A stretch of 52,030 nucleotides of DNA from Burkholderiales bacterium Ga0074133 (GTDB taxonomy: Bacteria; Pseudomonadota; Gammaproteobacteria; Burkholderiales; Burkholderiaceae_C): NCBI GenBank assembly GCA_001464865.1, contig LNEG01000230.1, positions 1 through 52,030 of the forward strand. The letters run 5' to 3'. The position numbers and the translations under genes are program-made. The notes beneath the pieces are model-generated. The model was not told where the DNA came from. It saw nothing but the letters and a program-made list of their open reading frames with translations, and did no database searches. Positions within the stretch are counted from its first letter, which is position 1. Every line of letters starts with the position of its first letter. Shown piece by piece: positions 10,151-19,835 of the stretch.

Positions 10151-12550
10151 CTATCCATCAGCGCGCAACAGCGGCAGGAAAATGCGCACCTCGGTACCCT
10201 CGCCCACGGCGCTGTGGATCTCCAGCGCACCCTGGTGCAGGGCCACGATTTCCTTGACGATGCTCACCCCCAGGCCCGTTCCCTGGATGGAGCCCGAGGC
10301 ATCGGCCCGGTAAAAGCGCTCGCCCACACGGGCCAGTTGCCCGGGCGACAGGCCAATGCCCTGGTCGCGCACCGACATCCACACGCCGGGGCATTCCTGG
10401 TCCAGGGCGACTGGCGCGGGGCCCGGGGCCAGAGTCACTGTCACATCCCCGCCATCGGGCGAATACTTGTAGGCGTTGCTCAGCAGGTTGACCAGCACAC
10501 GCCGCAAGTGGGCCTGGTCGCCCACCACCAGCCACGCGCAGCCGGGTGCTGCGTGCAGTTGTGGCGCTGTGCGCCCTTGGGGTGCCTGAAAGCCCGCAAG
10601 CACCTCGGCCACGAGTGGTGCCAGATCCAGCGGCAGGCGCTCCATGTCGGCGCCTTCGCTCGATTCGAGACGGCCCAGATTCAGCAGGTCGTCGATGATG
10701 CTCACCATCACCCCCGCCTGCCGATACACCACCTCCAGCGCCTGCGCACGCCGGGCCGGCGGCATGTCCCGGGTGTGCATGAGTTCGGCAAACCCGAAGA
10801 TGCTGACCATGGGTGTGCGCAGTTCGTGCGCCGCGGTGGTCAGGAATTCGCTCTTGAGCCGCTCCACCTCGGTTTCATGCGTGACGTCCCGCAGGCACAG
10901 CACCGACTGCACCTGCGCTCCGCGGCCTTCGCGCCATTGCAGCGCCAGCACACGCCGTACCGGCTCGGCCAGCTCGATCAGGTAGCGCTGGCCCGTCCGC
11001 CCTGCATCTGCCACGGCCTCCAGTGATCCGAGGCGATGCCCCGCGGCGCAGCGCTGGTCCAGCACCTGGGCGAAAGCCTGTTCGTCCAGGCCCATCACTT
11101 CGGCCGGTGTGAGCGAAGTCAGGTCGGTGAACGCCGGGCTCACGTACACCAGTCGGCCATGGGCATCGAACGACGCGAATCCGTCGGGGCTCAGGCCCAG
11201 CACGGCCTCCAGCTGCTCCTTGCCCTGGCGCATCTGTCTGGCAAGCGTCGAGATGGCATCCGAGATGGCGGCCATGTCGTCCCGGCTGCGCGCCACCGCC
11301 TTGTCCGGGTCGCCTTCGGTCATGGCAGACAGTGTCTTGCGCAGGCTTGCGATCGCCACCAGCCGCGCGCGCAGCTCGGCCTTCATCGCGCGCTGCATTT
11401 CCCACCGCTCGGTCACATCTCGAATCGAACCCACCACCCGGGTGGGTCGGCCCCGGCCGTCATGAAACGCCCTGCCGGCCATGTGGCCCCACAGGTAGCT
11501 GCCATCGGACTTGCGCAGCCTGAAGTCAATCTCGAACGGAGTGCCGGCCCTGGTGTGGACCCAGATGGCATCCATCACGGACGCGCGCTCCTCAGGGTGC
11601 AAGCAGGCCTCGAACGCGGGAATGCCCGCCGCAAATTGCTCCGATGCGTATCCGAGCCACCGCGGCAGCGACTCCGATACAAAAAGCTGGCGCGACTTGA
11701 AACGGTAATCCCACAGCGCCTGGTTGCTGCCCGTCACCGCCAGTTCGTAGCGCTGCTCGCTGTCCGCCAGCGACTGTTCGGAACCGATGCTTCGGCGCAC
11801 GCCGCCCCAGGCCAGCGCCAGGCCAATGCCAGAGAACACCACTGCCGTGGCAGCCATCACGCCCAGCAGCAGGCGCTGCATGAACCGGTTGGCCTCGCCC
11901 AGCTTGTCCGAGAACTGCTGCTGCAGCGGGGTGAGTGCCGCATTGAGCCGCATGACCTCGTCCATGAGCGGCAGCCTCGCCAAGGTGTCGTCGCAGCGGG
12001 CTTGCACCATCGCGTCCAGCCTGTGTGCCACTGCGTCGATCTGCAGCAGCAACGCTTCTGCATGCTCCCAGATGACAAGCACCTCACGCATCGCCCCCAC
12101 GTTGCCGAAGTACCGCACGAGCCGGACCATGCCGGGCATGTCTTCGGCCTGGTTGCGGCCCTGCAGGAAGCCGCGGCGGATGATGTCCATGTCCGGTTCA
12201 TCCTTGACCAGCTCGAGCCGCGCCATGCGGTCGCCCATGGGGATGTCCATGGCTGCACGGTAGGCCGCAAAGCTCTCGGGCCTGCAGTCGCGGTGATAGG
12301 TGTGCAGCCACTGCACGGCATCTTTTTGCCCCTTGGACCACAGGCTTTCGCCGCCCACGTACGCCCGCCCGGCAGACAGAAAGTGAAAACTGGCCGCAGC
12401 CACCGCCCAGAGCAACATGCCAGTCAACAGGAACGGCCATACCAGGCGCAGGGTGCGCCAGCCCACCTCCAGCGACGGAACCTCCGAAGGTGCGCCCGCA
12501 TTCGCACGCCCCGAAAGATCATTTTTCACATTGTCACTGGCATTGACCAT
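10151..12550 (-). CDS. Membrane-bound PAS-containing sensor histidine kinase
   Basis: A 799-residue two-component sensor. A first membrane helix lies near residues 37-58 (WPFLLTGMLLWAVAAASF), then about 160 residues of periplasmic sensor with no recognised family, and a second helix near 220-240. Two PAS-type domains follow: the first contains LWDYRFKSRQLFVSESLPRW and the PAC-like VVGSIRDVTERW, the second EAVLGLSPDGFASFDAHGRL. The kinase core has the H box AAHELRTPMVSIFGF, the N box NLLSNAYKYSPDGGDV, and the G boxes DQGIGLSPGQL and GTGLGVSIVKEIV. The start is the ATG at 12550; a TTG at 12607 is less likely. No response regulator gene adjoins, so it is an orphan kinase with an unknown signal. 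Confidence 0.88.
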   Translation of the reverse strand: MVNASDNVKNDLSGRANAGAPSEVPSLEVGWRTLRLVWPFLLTGMLLWAVAAASFHFLSAGRAYVGGESLWSKGQKDAVQWLHTYHRDCRPESFAAYRAAMDIPMGDRMARLELVKDEPDMDIIRRGFLQGRNQAEDMPGMVRLVRYFGNVGAMREVLVIWEHAEALLLQIDAVAHRLDAMVQARCDDTLARLPLMDEVMRLNAALTPLQQQFSDKLGEANRFMQRLLLGVMAATAVVFSGIGLALAWGGVRRSIGSEQSLADSEQRYELAVTGSNQALWDYRFKSRQLFVSESLPRWLGYASEQFAAGIPAFEACLHPEERASVMDAIWVHTRAGTPFEIDFRLRKSDGSYLWGHMAGRAFHDGRGRPTRVVGSIRDVTERWEMQRAMKAELRARLVAIASLRKTLSAMTEGDPDKAVARSRDDMAAISDAISTLARQMRQGKEQLEAVLGLSPDGFASFDAHGRLVYVSPAFTDLTSLTPAEVMGLDEQAFAQVLDQRCAAGHRLGSLEAVADAGRTGQRYLIELAEPVRRVLALQWREGRGAQVQSVLCLRDVTHETEVERLKSEFLTTAAHELRTPMVSIFGFAELMHTRDMPPARRAQALEVVYRQAGVMVSIIDDLLNLGRLESSEGADMERLPLDLAPLVAEVLAGFQAPQGRTAPQLHAAPGCAWLVVGDQAHLRRVLVNLLSNAYKYSPDGGDVTVTLAPGPAPVALDQECPGVWMSVRDQGIGLSPGQLARVGERFYRADASGSIQGTGLGVSIVKEIVALHQGALEIHSAVGEGTEVRIFLPLLRADG

Positions 12551-12795
12551 GGTTATCGGTGGTGTTCCACGGATGAATTGCTGCTTGAATGCGGTTGTCG
12601 CACACAATTTATAGCATATATATCATATGAATCATATTAACAAAAGAGTTTCTGAAGGGCAGGTCATGGGGCGCGCATAAGCAAATGGACATTGCGTCTT
12701 TGAGAGCGCGCTGGATCGCTGCAAGAATGCACCGGAACCCACCCATGCAGGCCTGGCCCCTGCAACCCTGTTCACGCACCCGGAAAAACCCACCC

Positions 12796-14079
12796 ATGAA
12801 GCTCGAGACCCTTGCCGTTCACGCCGGCTACAGCGCCGATCCCACCACCAAAGCGGTGGCCGTTCCCATCTACCAGACGGTGGCCTACGCGTTTGACAGC
12901 GCCCAGCACGGCGCGGACCTGTTCGACCTGAAGGTGCCAGGCAACATCTACACGCGCATCATGAATCCGACGACCGACGTGCTGGAAAAGCGCGTGGCGG
13001 CCCTGGAAGGCGGCATTGCCGCGCTGGCCGTGGCTTCGGGCATGGCGGCCATCACCTACGCCATCCAGACCATCGCCGAGGCGGGCGACAACATCGTGTC
13101 GGCAAGCACCCTGTACGGCGGCACGTACAACCTGTTTGCCCACACCCTGCCGCAGCAGGGCATCACCACCCGCTTTGCCGACCCGCGCGACCCGGCCAGC
13201 TTTGCGCAGCACATCGACAGCCGCACCAAGGCCATCTTCATCGAGTCCATCGGCAACCCGCTGGGCAACGTGACGGACATCCGCGCGCTGGCCGACGTGG
13301 CCCATGCGCACGGCATCCCGCTGATCGTGGACAACACCGTGCCCAGCCCCTACCTGCTGCGCCCCATCGAGCATGGCGCCGACATCGTGGTGCACTCACT
13401 GACCAAGTACCTGGGCGGCCACGGCAACAGCGTGGGCGGCGCCATTGTGGACAGCGGCAAGTTCCCGTGGGCAGAGCACAAGGCGCGTTTTGCGCGCCTG
13501 AACGAGCCCGACGTGAGCTACCACGGCGTGGTCTACACCGAGGCTTTGGGCCCCGCCGCCTTCATCGGCCGCGCGCGCGTGGTGCCACTGCGCAACACCG
13601 GCGCGGCGCTGGCTCCGCTCAACGCATTCCTGATCCTGCAGGGCATCGAGACCCTGGCGCTGCGCATGGACCGCATCTGCGACAACACGCTGGCCATTGC
13701 CCACTACCTGCAAAAGCACCCCAAGGTGGAGTGGGTGCGCTACGCGGGCCTGCCTGACCACCCCGACCATGCACTGGTACAGCGCCAGTCGGGCGGCAAG
13801 GCGTCGGGCATCCTGAGCTTTGGCCTCAAAAGCAGCGACGCCGACCCGCGTGCGGCCGGCGCGCGGTTTCTGGATGCGTTGCAGCTGTTCACGCGGCTGG
13901 TCAACATCGGCGACGCGAAATCGCTGGCCACGCATCCGGCATCGACCACACACCGCCAGCTCAACCCCGAAGAGCTGGCCAAGGCCGGTGTGAGCGAAAG
14001 CATGGTGCGCCTGTCGGTCGGCATCGAGCACATCGACGACCTCCAGGCAGACCTGGCGAGCGCCCTGGACAGGGTCTGA
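12796..14079 (+). CDS. metY: O-acetylhomoserine sulfhydrylase (PLP-dependent)
   Basis: A 427-residue Cys/Met-metabolism PLP enzyme that makes homocysteine from O-acetylhomoserine and sulfide in methionine synthesis. It starts [20 protein letters not shown], has the PLP lysine K204 in [16 protein letters not shown], and the [15 protein letters not shown] segment that separates MetY from cystathionine synthases. The ATG at 12796 begins the conserved fold. An in-frame ATG 51 bases upstream (12745) has almost the same context (CCGGAA...CCCACCCATG), a small duplication around the start that could allow two start sites. The AT-rich stretch at 12604-12645 probably holds the promoter. I saw no convincing S-adenosylmethionine riboswitch in the leader. 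Confidence 0.9.
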   Translation: MKLETLAVHAGYSADPTTKAVAVPIYQTVAYAFDSAQHGADLFDLKVPGNIYTRIMNPTTDVLEKRVAALEGGIAALAVASGMAAITYAIQTIAEAGDNIVSASTLYGGTYNLFAHTLPQQGITTRFADPRDPASFAQHIDSRTKAIFIESIGNPLGNVTDIRALADVAHAHGIPLIVDNTVPSPYLLRPIEHGADIVVHSLTKYLGGHGNSVGGAIVDSGKFPWAEHKARFARLNEPDVSYHGVVYTEALGPAAFIGRARVVPLRNTGAALAPLNAFLILQGIETLALRMDRICDNTLAIAHYLQKHPKVEWVRYAGLPDHPDHALVQRQSGGKASGILSFGLKSSDADPRAAGARFLDALQLFTRLVNIGDAKSLATHPASTTHRQLNPEELAKAGVSESMVRLSVGIEHIDDLQADLASALDRV

Positions 14080-14084
14080 GAGGC

Positions 14085-14154
14085 AATTTCAGGCGTTTTG
14101 GGCCGCAAGCCCCGGTATTCTCATCCCCCATAGCTATCAATTATATAGCAAAAC
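14085..14154 (-). repeat. Dispersed TTGCTAT-type repeat, copy 2
   Basis: On the minus strand it begins TTTTGCTATATAATTGATAG, continues through a variable middle and ends GCGGCCCAAAACGCCTGAAA, matching the order of blocks in the other copies. It fills the gap between convergent metY and egtB. No separate terminator was seen here. Confidence 0.65.
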
Positions 14155-14209
14155 CAGCTGCGGTGTGTCCCCTGCCCCGCAGCTGCGGGCAAGGGCTGGG
14201 GGCAGCGGC

Positions 14210-15442
14210 CTATGCGTCGCGCGCCAGCCGCACGCCGGTGAATTGCCAGCGGGCGGTGGCCGGAAAGAAGTTGCGGTAGCTGGTGCGTGCATGGCCCGGC
14301 GGCGTGGCGCACGAGCTGCCGCGCAGCACGTACTGGTTGACCATGAACTTGCCGTTGTATTCGCCCACCGCACCCTCGGCCACGCGAAAGCCCGGATAGG
14401 CGGCATAGCTGGACTGCGTCCACTGCCAGGCCACATCCAGCAGCTGCTCCAGCGCATGGCCGTGGGCCGGCGCGGTCTGCGCAGCGTGCTCCCACTCAGC
14501 CTCGGTCGGCAAACGGGCGCCCGCCCAGCGCGCAAAAGCGTCGGCCTCGTAGTACGAGAGGTGCAGCGCAGGCGCGTCACCGTGCAGCGGCTGCAGCCCG
14601 CCGAGGGTGAAGACGCTCCAGCCCCCTTCCGCGTTACGCTGCCAGTACAGGGGTTGCGCAATCTGCTGGGCAGCACGCCAATCCCAGCCCTCGGCCAGCC
14701 ACAGCGCCGGGTCGGCGTAGCCGCCACCCTCCACAAACGCGGCAAATTCGGCGTTGGTCACGAGTCGGGAGGCCAGTTCAAACGGCTGCAGGTACACGCG
14801 GTGGCGCGGGGTTTCGTTGTCGAAGGCAAAGCCTGCGCCGCCATGGCCGATGTCGCACAGGCCGCCTTCCCACCGCAGCCAGGCGCGCGCGCCAGCAGCA
14901 GCCAGCGGTGCATCCGGCGCCGTGGCCGCGTAGGGCGGGTACAGGGGGTTGCTCCCCAGGAGGTGCTTGATGTCGGTCAGCAGCAGCTCCTGGTGCTGCT
15001 GCTCGTGCTGCACACCCAGTTCCACCAGGGCCGCCACGTCCGGCGTTGCAGCCAGCGTGGGCATCAAACGCGCCATCCGCGCATCCACATCGGCACGGTA
15101 GGCCAGCACTTCGGCAAGGCCGGGGCGCGTGAGCAGGCCACGCTGGGGCCGCGGATGCCGGGCCCCCACGCCGTTGTAATACGAATTGAACAGCACCCGG
15201 AAGGCGGGGTTGAACGGCGCAAAACCCGGCTCGTTCGGCTCCAGTACAAAAGTCTCGAAGAACCAGGTGGTGTGCGCCAGGTGCCATTTGGCCGGGCTGG
15301 CGTCGGGCATCGACTGGGCGCCGCAATCCTCGGCAGACAGGGGCGCGATCAGCGCCTGCGAGCGCTGGCGGGTGGCGGCGTAGCGGGCGGCCAGCGGCGG
15401 GGCAGGCTGCGCGGGCAAAGTGGTCGGCAGGGGCGCATTCAT
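14210..15442 (-). CDS. egtB: Ergothioneine biosynthesis iron oxygenase EgtB
   Basis: A non-heme iron sulfoxide synthase of 410 residues that joins a thiol donor to the trimethylhistidine made by EgtD. The N-terminal DinB-like domain carries the iron ligands: H57 in KWHLAHTTWF, and H146 and H150 in GVQHEQQHQE. The C-terminal formylglycine-generating-enzyme-like domain includes RLPTEAEWEHAA and ends with VLRGSSCATPPGHARTSYRN. The start at 15442 is preceded by AGGACAGG. It lies 17 bp after egtD, so the two form an operon. No egtA, egtC or egtE is adjacent; thiol donor and final lyase must be inferred from elsewhere in the genome. Confidence 0.92.
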   Translation of the reverse strand: MNAPLPTTLPAQPAPPLAARYAATRQRSQALIAPLSAEDCGAQSMPDASPAKWHLAHTTWFFETFVLEPNEPGFAPFNPAFRVLFNSYYNGVGARHPRPQRGLLTRPGLAEVLAYRADVDARMARLMPTLAATPDVAALVELGVQHEQQHQELLLTDIKHLLGSNPLYPPYAATAPDAPLAAAGARAWLRWEGGLCDIGHGGAGFAFDNETPRHRVYLQPFELASRLVTNAEFAAFVEGGGYADPALWLAEGWDWRAAQQIAQPLYWQRNAEGGWSVFTLGGLQPLHGDAPALHLSYYEADAFARWAGARLPTEAEWEHAAQTAPAHGHALEQLLDVAWQWTQSSYAAYPGFRVAEGAVGEYNGKFMVNQYVLRGSSCATPPGHARTSYRNFFPATARWQFTGVRLARDA

Positions 15443-15459
15443 GGTGGAAAAACCTGTCC

Positions 15460-16389
15460 TCAGGGCTGGGCGTGGACCAAGGCGAACCAGCCTCGTTCAT
15501 CGGTCCAGGCCTGCGCGCGCGAAAACCCGGCGCGGGCCAGCATGTCGGTGAACACCGGCAAGGCGTACTTGTAGCTGTTTTCGGTGTGGATGCGCTCGCC
15601 CCGTTCAAACCGGCGCTCGCCGCCGGGCCAGCACACCCGCGCCGCGGTGGCGGCCTCCAGGTGCATTTCGATGCGCGAGGCTTCTTCGTTGAAGAACGCA
15701 CGGTGCTGCCACTGCTGCTCGTCGAAGTCGCTGCCAATCAGGCGGTTGATATGCGTGAGCGCGTTGCGGTTGAACTCGGCCGTGACACCGGCTGCGTCGT
15801 CGTACGCGGCTTCGAGCACCGCGATGTCCTTGGGCAGGTCGATGCCGATCAGCAGGCCGCCATCGTCGCCCGCCAGCTCACGCATCTGCGCCAGCAGCTG
15901 CAGCGCATGGGGCGGGTCGAAGTTCCCGATGGACGAGCCGGGGTAGAACACCAGGCGCCCGCCCTGCGGCACGTCTGCGGGCAACTGCACGGGCTGTGTG
16001 ATGTCGGCCCCCAGCGCCTGCGCATCCAGGCCGGGGAAGTCGCGGCGCAGCCCCTGCACTGCATCGCGCAGGTAGTCGGCCGAGATGTCCACGCCCACAA
16101 ACCCCGCCGGGTGGATCAGCCTGCACAGGGCGCGTGCCTTCTGGCAGTTGCCAGCCCCCAGTTCAATGAGCGTACGGCCCTGCCCCACTGCCTGCGCAAT
16201 GGCGTCGGCATGCTGCAGCATGAGCGCGTTTTCAGTGCGGGTGGGGTAGTACTCGGGCAGCCGGGTGATGGCCTCGAACAGGGCCGAGCCGCGCTGGTCG
16301 TAGAAGTACTTGGGGGAGATGCTTGCAGGGGTCTGGCGCAGCCCGTGCTTGATATCGTCGTAACCGTGTTCGGGCATGGGTGTAAACAT
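15460..16389 (-). CDS. egtD: L-histidine N-alpha-methyltransferase EgtD
   Basis: A 309-residue SAM-dependent methyltransferase that trimethylates histidine to hercynine, the first step of ergothioneine synthesis. Motifs include SPKYFYDQRGSALFEAITRL near residues 24-43, the SAM-binding LIELGAGNCQKA, and FYPGSSIGNFDP, all characteristic of the EgtD family (DUF2260). The start MFTPMPEHGYDD is consistent with the family; a second possible ATG lies four codons in. It is the first gene of the egtD-egtB pair and is divergent from the membrane hydrolase gene across a 344-bp gap that should hold both promoters. Confidence 0.92.
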   Translation of the reverse strand: MFTPMPEHGYDDIKHGLRQTPASISPKYFYDQRGSALFEAITRLPEYYPTRTENALMLQHADAIAQAVGQGRTLIELGAGNCQKARALCRLIHPAGFVGVDISADYLRDAVQGLRRDFPGLDAQALGADITQPVQLPADVPQGGRLVFYPGSSIGNFDPPHALQLLAQMRELAGDDGGLLIGIDLPKDIAVLEAAYDDAAGVTAEFNRNALTHINRLIGSDFDEQQWQHRAFFNEEASRIEMHLEAATAARVCWPGGERRFERGERIHTENSYKYALPVFTDMLARAGFSRAQAWTDERGWFALVHAQP

Positions 16390-16733
16390 CTCGGGCAGCC
16401 AGGCCGCCCCGTCGTCAAGGAATGCGGCAACCGGAGGGCCTCCGCACGGTGCGCCCGCCCTTCAAGGCGGTGCCCGCTGCAAACCGGTGCCCCGCCCTGG
16501 GCGCGTGCACCTTGGCGGCATTGTGGGGGCAGCCGCGGTCAGGGTGTGTAGGTCAAATCCGAATGGCCCTTCGGCGCTGCAACGCCGGGGGCCATGGCTT
16601 ACCCGGGCAGACCATCGGGTATCGGGCATGGCGTGCGCTTGCGGCCGGGCACTGCGGCACACTCCGGGTCCGCAGCCTCCCTGGCACCCTTGGCTGGTGC
16701 CCTTTCCTGACCCTTCATCAACACCTGCACCTC
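16390..16733. other. Divergent intergenic region between egtD and the membrane hydrolase gene
   Basis: This 344-bp stretch separates two divergent genes. An open frame runs through it upstream of the hydrolase, but its composition (Arg/Cys/Pro-rich) does not look like protein. A short inverted pair (GGCACC at about 16683 with GGTGCC at 16696) is the only structure I saw. I could not identify promoter boxes with confidence. Confidence 0.4.
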
Positions 16734-17735
16734 ATGGATTCTGTCAGCCAGCTGGTATTGGGCGCATCCGTCGTCGTGGCCACCATGGGGCGGCGCACCG
16801 CCGCGTGGAAAGCCGTGCTGTGGGGTGGCGTGGCCGGAACGCTGCCCGACCTGGACGCGCTGTACGACCACGGCGACGCCATCCTGAACATGGTGCTGCA
16901 CCGGGCCGCGAGCCACTCGCTGCTGTATCTCACCCTGCTTTCGCTGCCGCTGGCCTGGCTGGTGGCCCGCATCCACGGCGAACCCGACCTGCGCGCGCGC
17001 TGGTGGCTGGCACTGTGGCTGGCGCTGGTCACGCATCCGCTGCTCGACTGGATGACGGTGTACGGCACGCAACTGCTGATCCCGTTCACCGCCTTTCCCT
17101 ACGGCGTGGGCAGCATGTTCATCATTGACCCGCTGTACACGCTGCCGCTGCTGGCGGGCGTGGTGGCCGCACTGTGCCTGCGCAGCCACCGCGGGCTGGC
17201 GTGGGCGCGCTGGGGTCTGGTGCTGAGCACGGTGTACCTGGGCTGGAGCGTGGTGGCGCAGCAGCAGGCCACGGGCAGGTTCATGGCGTCCGCGCCCGAG
17301 CCAGGCCTGACGCCTGCACAGGTGCTGGTGACGCCCGCGCCCTTCAATACGCTGCTGTGGCGCTCGGTGGTGGTCACGCCCACGCACTACTACGAAGGCT
17401 ATGCGTCGCTGCTGGACGGTACACGCCCGGTGCGCTGGACGCGCCACGACCGCGGAGCAGGGCTGTTTGCGCAGCACGGCCGCTACCCGCTGGCGGACCG
17501 CATCGCGCGATTCAGCCACGGCTTCTTCAAGATGAGCGAAGCGGAAGGCCAGGTCTTCATCACCGATCTGCGCATGGGCAGCGAGCCCGCCTACAGCTTT
17601 CACTTCAACCTGGGAACGCCCGCGCAAATGGCCACGGGCAACCAGCCGGCCACCCAGCAATGGCAGCGCCCGGACCTTGCCACCGCCCTGCCCTGGCTGT
17701 GGAAGCGCATGTGGGGCAACGATGTCGTGCTGTAG
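16734..17735 (+). CDS. Membrane-bound metal-dependent hydrolase, YdjM/DUF457-type
   Basis: A 333-residue polytopic inner-membrane protein. The first part, MDSVSQLVLGASVVVATMGR, then GTLPDLDAL and HRAASHSLLY, has the conserved Asp and His residues of the DUF457 family (named after YdjM, LexA-regulated in E. coli), thought to bind metal. Hydrophobic helices cluster in residues 60-180, and a soluble C-terminal part of about 150 residues follows (from about residue 185). The ATG at 16734 starts the conserved domain. The true substrate is not known; the hydrolase label rests on family motifs only. It converges with ompW across a perfect palindromic terminator. Confidence 0.8.
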   Translation: MDSVSQLVLGASVVVATMGRRTAAWKAVLWGGVAGTLPDLDALYDHGDAILNMVLHRAASHSLLYLTLLSLPLAWLVARIHGEPDLRARWWLALWLALVTHPLLDWMTVYGTQLLIPFTAFPYGVGSMFIIDPLYTLPLLAGVVAALCLRSHRGLAWARWGLVLSTVYLGWSVVAQQQATGRFMASAPEPGLTPAQVLVTPAPFNTLLWRSVVVTPTHYYEGYASLLDGTRPVRWTRHDRGAGLFAQHGRYPLADRIARFSHGFFKMSEAEGQVFITDLRMGSEPAYSFHFNLGTPAQMATGNQPATQQWQRPDLATALPWLWKRMWGNDVVL

Positions 17736-17792
17736 GCCCGCGTGATCCTGCGGGTGGAACTGGTCACCCGGTCAAGGGCCCCACCACCAAAA

Positions 17793-17814
17793 AGGCCGGC
17801 GCATGCGCCGGCCT
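17793..17814. terminator. Bidirectional terminator, perfect 22-bp palindrome
   Basis: AGGCCGGCGCATGCGCCGGC plus CT forms a perfect palindrome flanked by AAAA on the left and TTT on the right. It lies between convergent genes and can serve both. Confidence 0.8.
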
Positions 17815-17873
17815 CTTTGCCTTGGTGAGATCTCGCATCAAAGCCGGTGCGGGGAGTGCCCCCCGCCCGCGGC

Positions 17874-18482
17874 TCAGAAGCGCCAGCCCAGACCCACACC
17901 CACCAGAACAGGGTCCACCTTGAAGGTGCCGGCCTTGGCGCCGAACGAGTACACATCGGTCTTGATGAAGACCTTCTTGACGTCCACGTTCAGGTACAGG
18001 TTCTTGGCCAGGGGGATGTCCACGCCCACTTGCAGCGCTGCGCCAAAGCTGTTCTTGTCGACGCTCGGGTTCAGTGCTGCGGCCACGGCGGGATCAAAAC
18101 GCACACTGGAGAAGCGCGTGTAGTTCAGGCCGGCACCCACGTAGGGCTTGAAGCCGGGGGCATCAAAGTGGTACTGCAGCAGCAACGTGGGTGGCAGGTG
18201 CTTGAGCGAGCCGATGCCGGTGGCGCCCGAGCGGATGGTGTGCTTTTGCGGAACGGTCAGGACCAGCTCGGCAGCGATGTTCTTGTTGAAGAAGTACGTG
18301 ATGTCGACTTCCGGCATGGTCTTGTCGTTGACCGACAGGCCCAGGCCGGTGGAATCCTTGTTGGCGCTGTCGAGGTGCACGGCACGCGCACGGACCATCC
18401 AGGGGCCTTCCGCCTGTTGGGCCAGGGCAGCGCCGGACGACAGGGCACACAGGGCGGCTACAGCCAGCAGAGTTTTCTTCAT
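17874..18482 (-). CDS. ompW: OmpW-family outer membrane protein
   Basis: A 202-residue small beta-barrel porin. Signal peptide MKKTLLAVAALCALSSGAAL with cleavage after ALA near residue 22. The mature part begins QQAEGPWMVRARAVHLDSAN and has the OmpW pattern of alternating strands, including NDKTMPEVDITYFFNKNIAAELVLT (read as the strand pair near residues 53-77), and ends with the C-terminal aromatic GLGWRF needed for barrel insertion. I chose the ATG at 18482; another ATG five codons upstream is possible. OmpW proteins form an 8-stranded barrel with a hydrophobic channel; the transported compound is unknown here. Confidence 0.9.
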   Translation of the reverse strand: MKKTLLAVAALCALSSGAALAQQAEGPWMVRARAVHLDSANKDSTGLGLSVNDKTMPEVDITYFFNKNIAAELVLTVPQKHTIRSGATGIGSLKHLPPTLLLQYHFDAPGFKPYVGAGLNYTRFSSVRFDPAVAAALNPSVDKNSFGAALQVGVDIPLAKNLYLNVDVKKVFIKTDVYSFGAKAGTFKVDPVLVGVGLGWRF

Positions 18483-18608
18483 GGTGATTATTCGCATCAG
18501 TTGGACGGGGACGACCCCCGTTCACGCATTGAAACGCCGCATCACCACGACGACCTTGCCCTAGCTCAAAGCACTAGCGTTTACCCTTGTTTTTCGACAG
18601 CGACGACC

Positions 18609-19598
18609 TCATTGCGATGCAGATTTGCCACGGATGCGCTTGAACAGCAGCACACCCGCCAGCACCAGGCCACCCGCCACGATGCCCACGACCGCGTTCA
18701 GCAGGTTGGGCACCAGCACGTGCCACAGCCAGCCCACGGGCCAGGCGGATGCGGCATTGCCCGCAGCCTCCACAGCGTGGTGGAGCGCAGGCACACCATG
18801 CACCAGAATGCCGCCACCCACCAGGAACATGGCCGCCGTGCCGGCGATCGACAGCCCCTTCATGAGCCATGGCGCCGCACGCAGGATGCCGGAGCCAATG
18901 GCACGGGCTGCAGCGCTGCCCTTGCCCGTGAGCCACAGGCCCAGGTCGTCGAGCTTGACGATGCCCGCCACCAGGCCATACACGCCGATGGTCATGATGA
19001 TCGCGATGCCCGACAGCACGGCCACCTGCTGCCCGAACGGCGCTGTCGCCACCGTGCCCAGCGTGATGGCGATGATCTCTGCCGAGAGGATGAAGTCAGT
19101 GCGCACGGCACCCTTGATCTTGTCCTTTTCCATGGCCACCAGATCCACCGCAGGGTTGGCATTGGCCCGCGCACGGCTTTCGTGCTCGGCCTCGTCCTCG
19201 TGCGGCGCGTGCATGAGCTTGTGGGCTACTTTCTCGAAGCCCTCGAAACACAGGAAAGCACCGCCGAGCATCAGCAACGGCGTGACGGCCCACGGCGCAA
19301 AGGCGCTGATGAGCAAGGCGGCCGGCACCAGGATCACCTTGTTGATGAACGAGCCCTTGGCAACGGCCCACACCACCGGGATCTCGCGCTCGGCCCGCAC
19401 GCCGGTGACCTGCTGCGCATTGAGCGCGAGATCGTCGCCCAGCACCCCAGCCGTTTTCTGGGCCGCCACCTTGGTCATCACAGACACATCGTCCGCCATG
19501 GCCGCGCTCTTCTTGGCAGCCACCTTGGTCATCAGGGCGACGTCGTCAAGAATGGTGGCGATATCGTCCAACAGGGCAAGCAGGCTGCCAGCGGCCAT
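18609..19598 (-). CDS. DUF808 inner-membrane protein (YedI-like)
   Basis: A 329-residue membrane protein of the DUF808/YedI family. The start [20 protein letters not shown] is the family hallmark, with a repeated module [14 protein letters not shown] and [20 protein letters not shown]. Several membrane helices follow, for example [18 protein letters not shown] and a C-terminal block of helices; a charged His/Glu-rich loop ([12 protein letters not shown]) lies near residues 131-142. The ATG at 19598 has AAGGA about 7 bases upstream. Function is not established for the family. It is on the same strand as ompW, about 126 bp upstream, but may be transcribed alone. Confidence 0.88.
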   Translation of the reverse strand: MAAGSLLALLDDIATILDDVALMTKVAAKKSAAMADDVSVMTKVAAQKTAGVLGDDLALNAQQVTGVRAEREIPVVWAVAKGSFINKVILVPAALLISAFAPWAVTPLLMLGGAFLCFEGFEKVAHKLMHAPHEDEAEHESRARANANPAVDLVAMEKDKIKGAVRTDFILSAEIIAITLGTVATAPFGQQVAVLSGIAIIMTIGVYGLVAGIVKLDDLGLWLTGKGSAAARAIGSGILRAAPWLMKGLSIAGTAAMFLVGGGILVHGVPALHHAVEAAGNAASAWPVGWLWHVLVPNLLNAVVGIVAGGLVLAGVLLFKRIRGKSASQ

Positions 19599-19835
19599 GA
19601 GAATTCCTTGAGGTGTAGCGGAGGCGCGACTATATCAACGCCGCTGCCCAAGCGCCGTCGGACGAAGGCGGGTGCGGGTGCCAGCGGGGACGGCCTCAGA
19701 CGGCGTGTGGGGGCATTCCAGTGCGCGCGACGCCGCCGGGCGCATACTCAAGCGCTCACCATCCCCGCGGGGGTCCAGCGAGCACCCGTGGACCCGCCGT
19801 CTTGCAGACGTTTTCCGCCGGCGCCCTGGCTCCAG
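19599..19835. other. Intergenic stretch without a recognised gene
   Basis: These 237 bp between the DUF808 gene and the palindromic repeat contain no open frame that looks like protein and no strong hairpin that I could identify. The DUF808 promoter must lie here. Confidence 0.35.

Noticed and set aside
12608-12795. Possible S-adenosylmethionine riboswitch before metY
   Set aside because: I could not find the conserved core of any SAM riboswitch class; the region has only an AT-rich promoter-like stretch and the duplicated start context.
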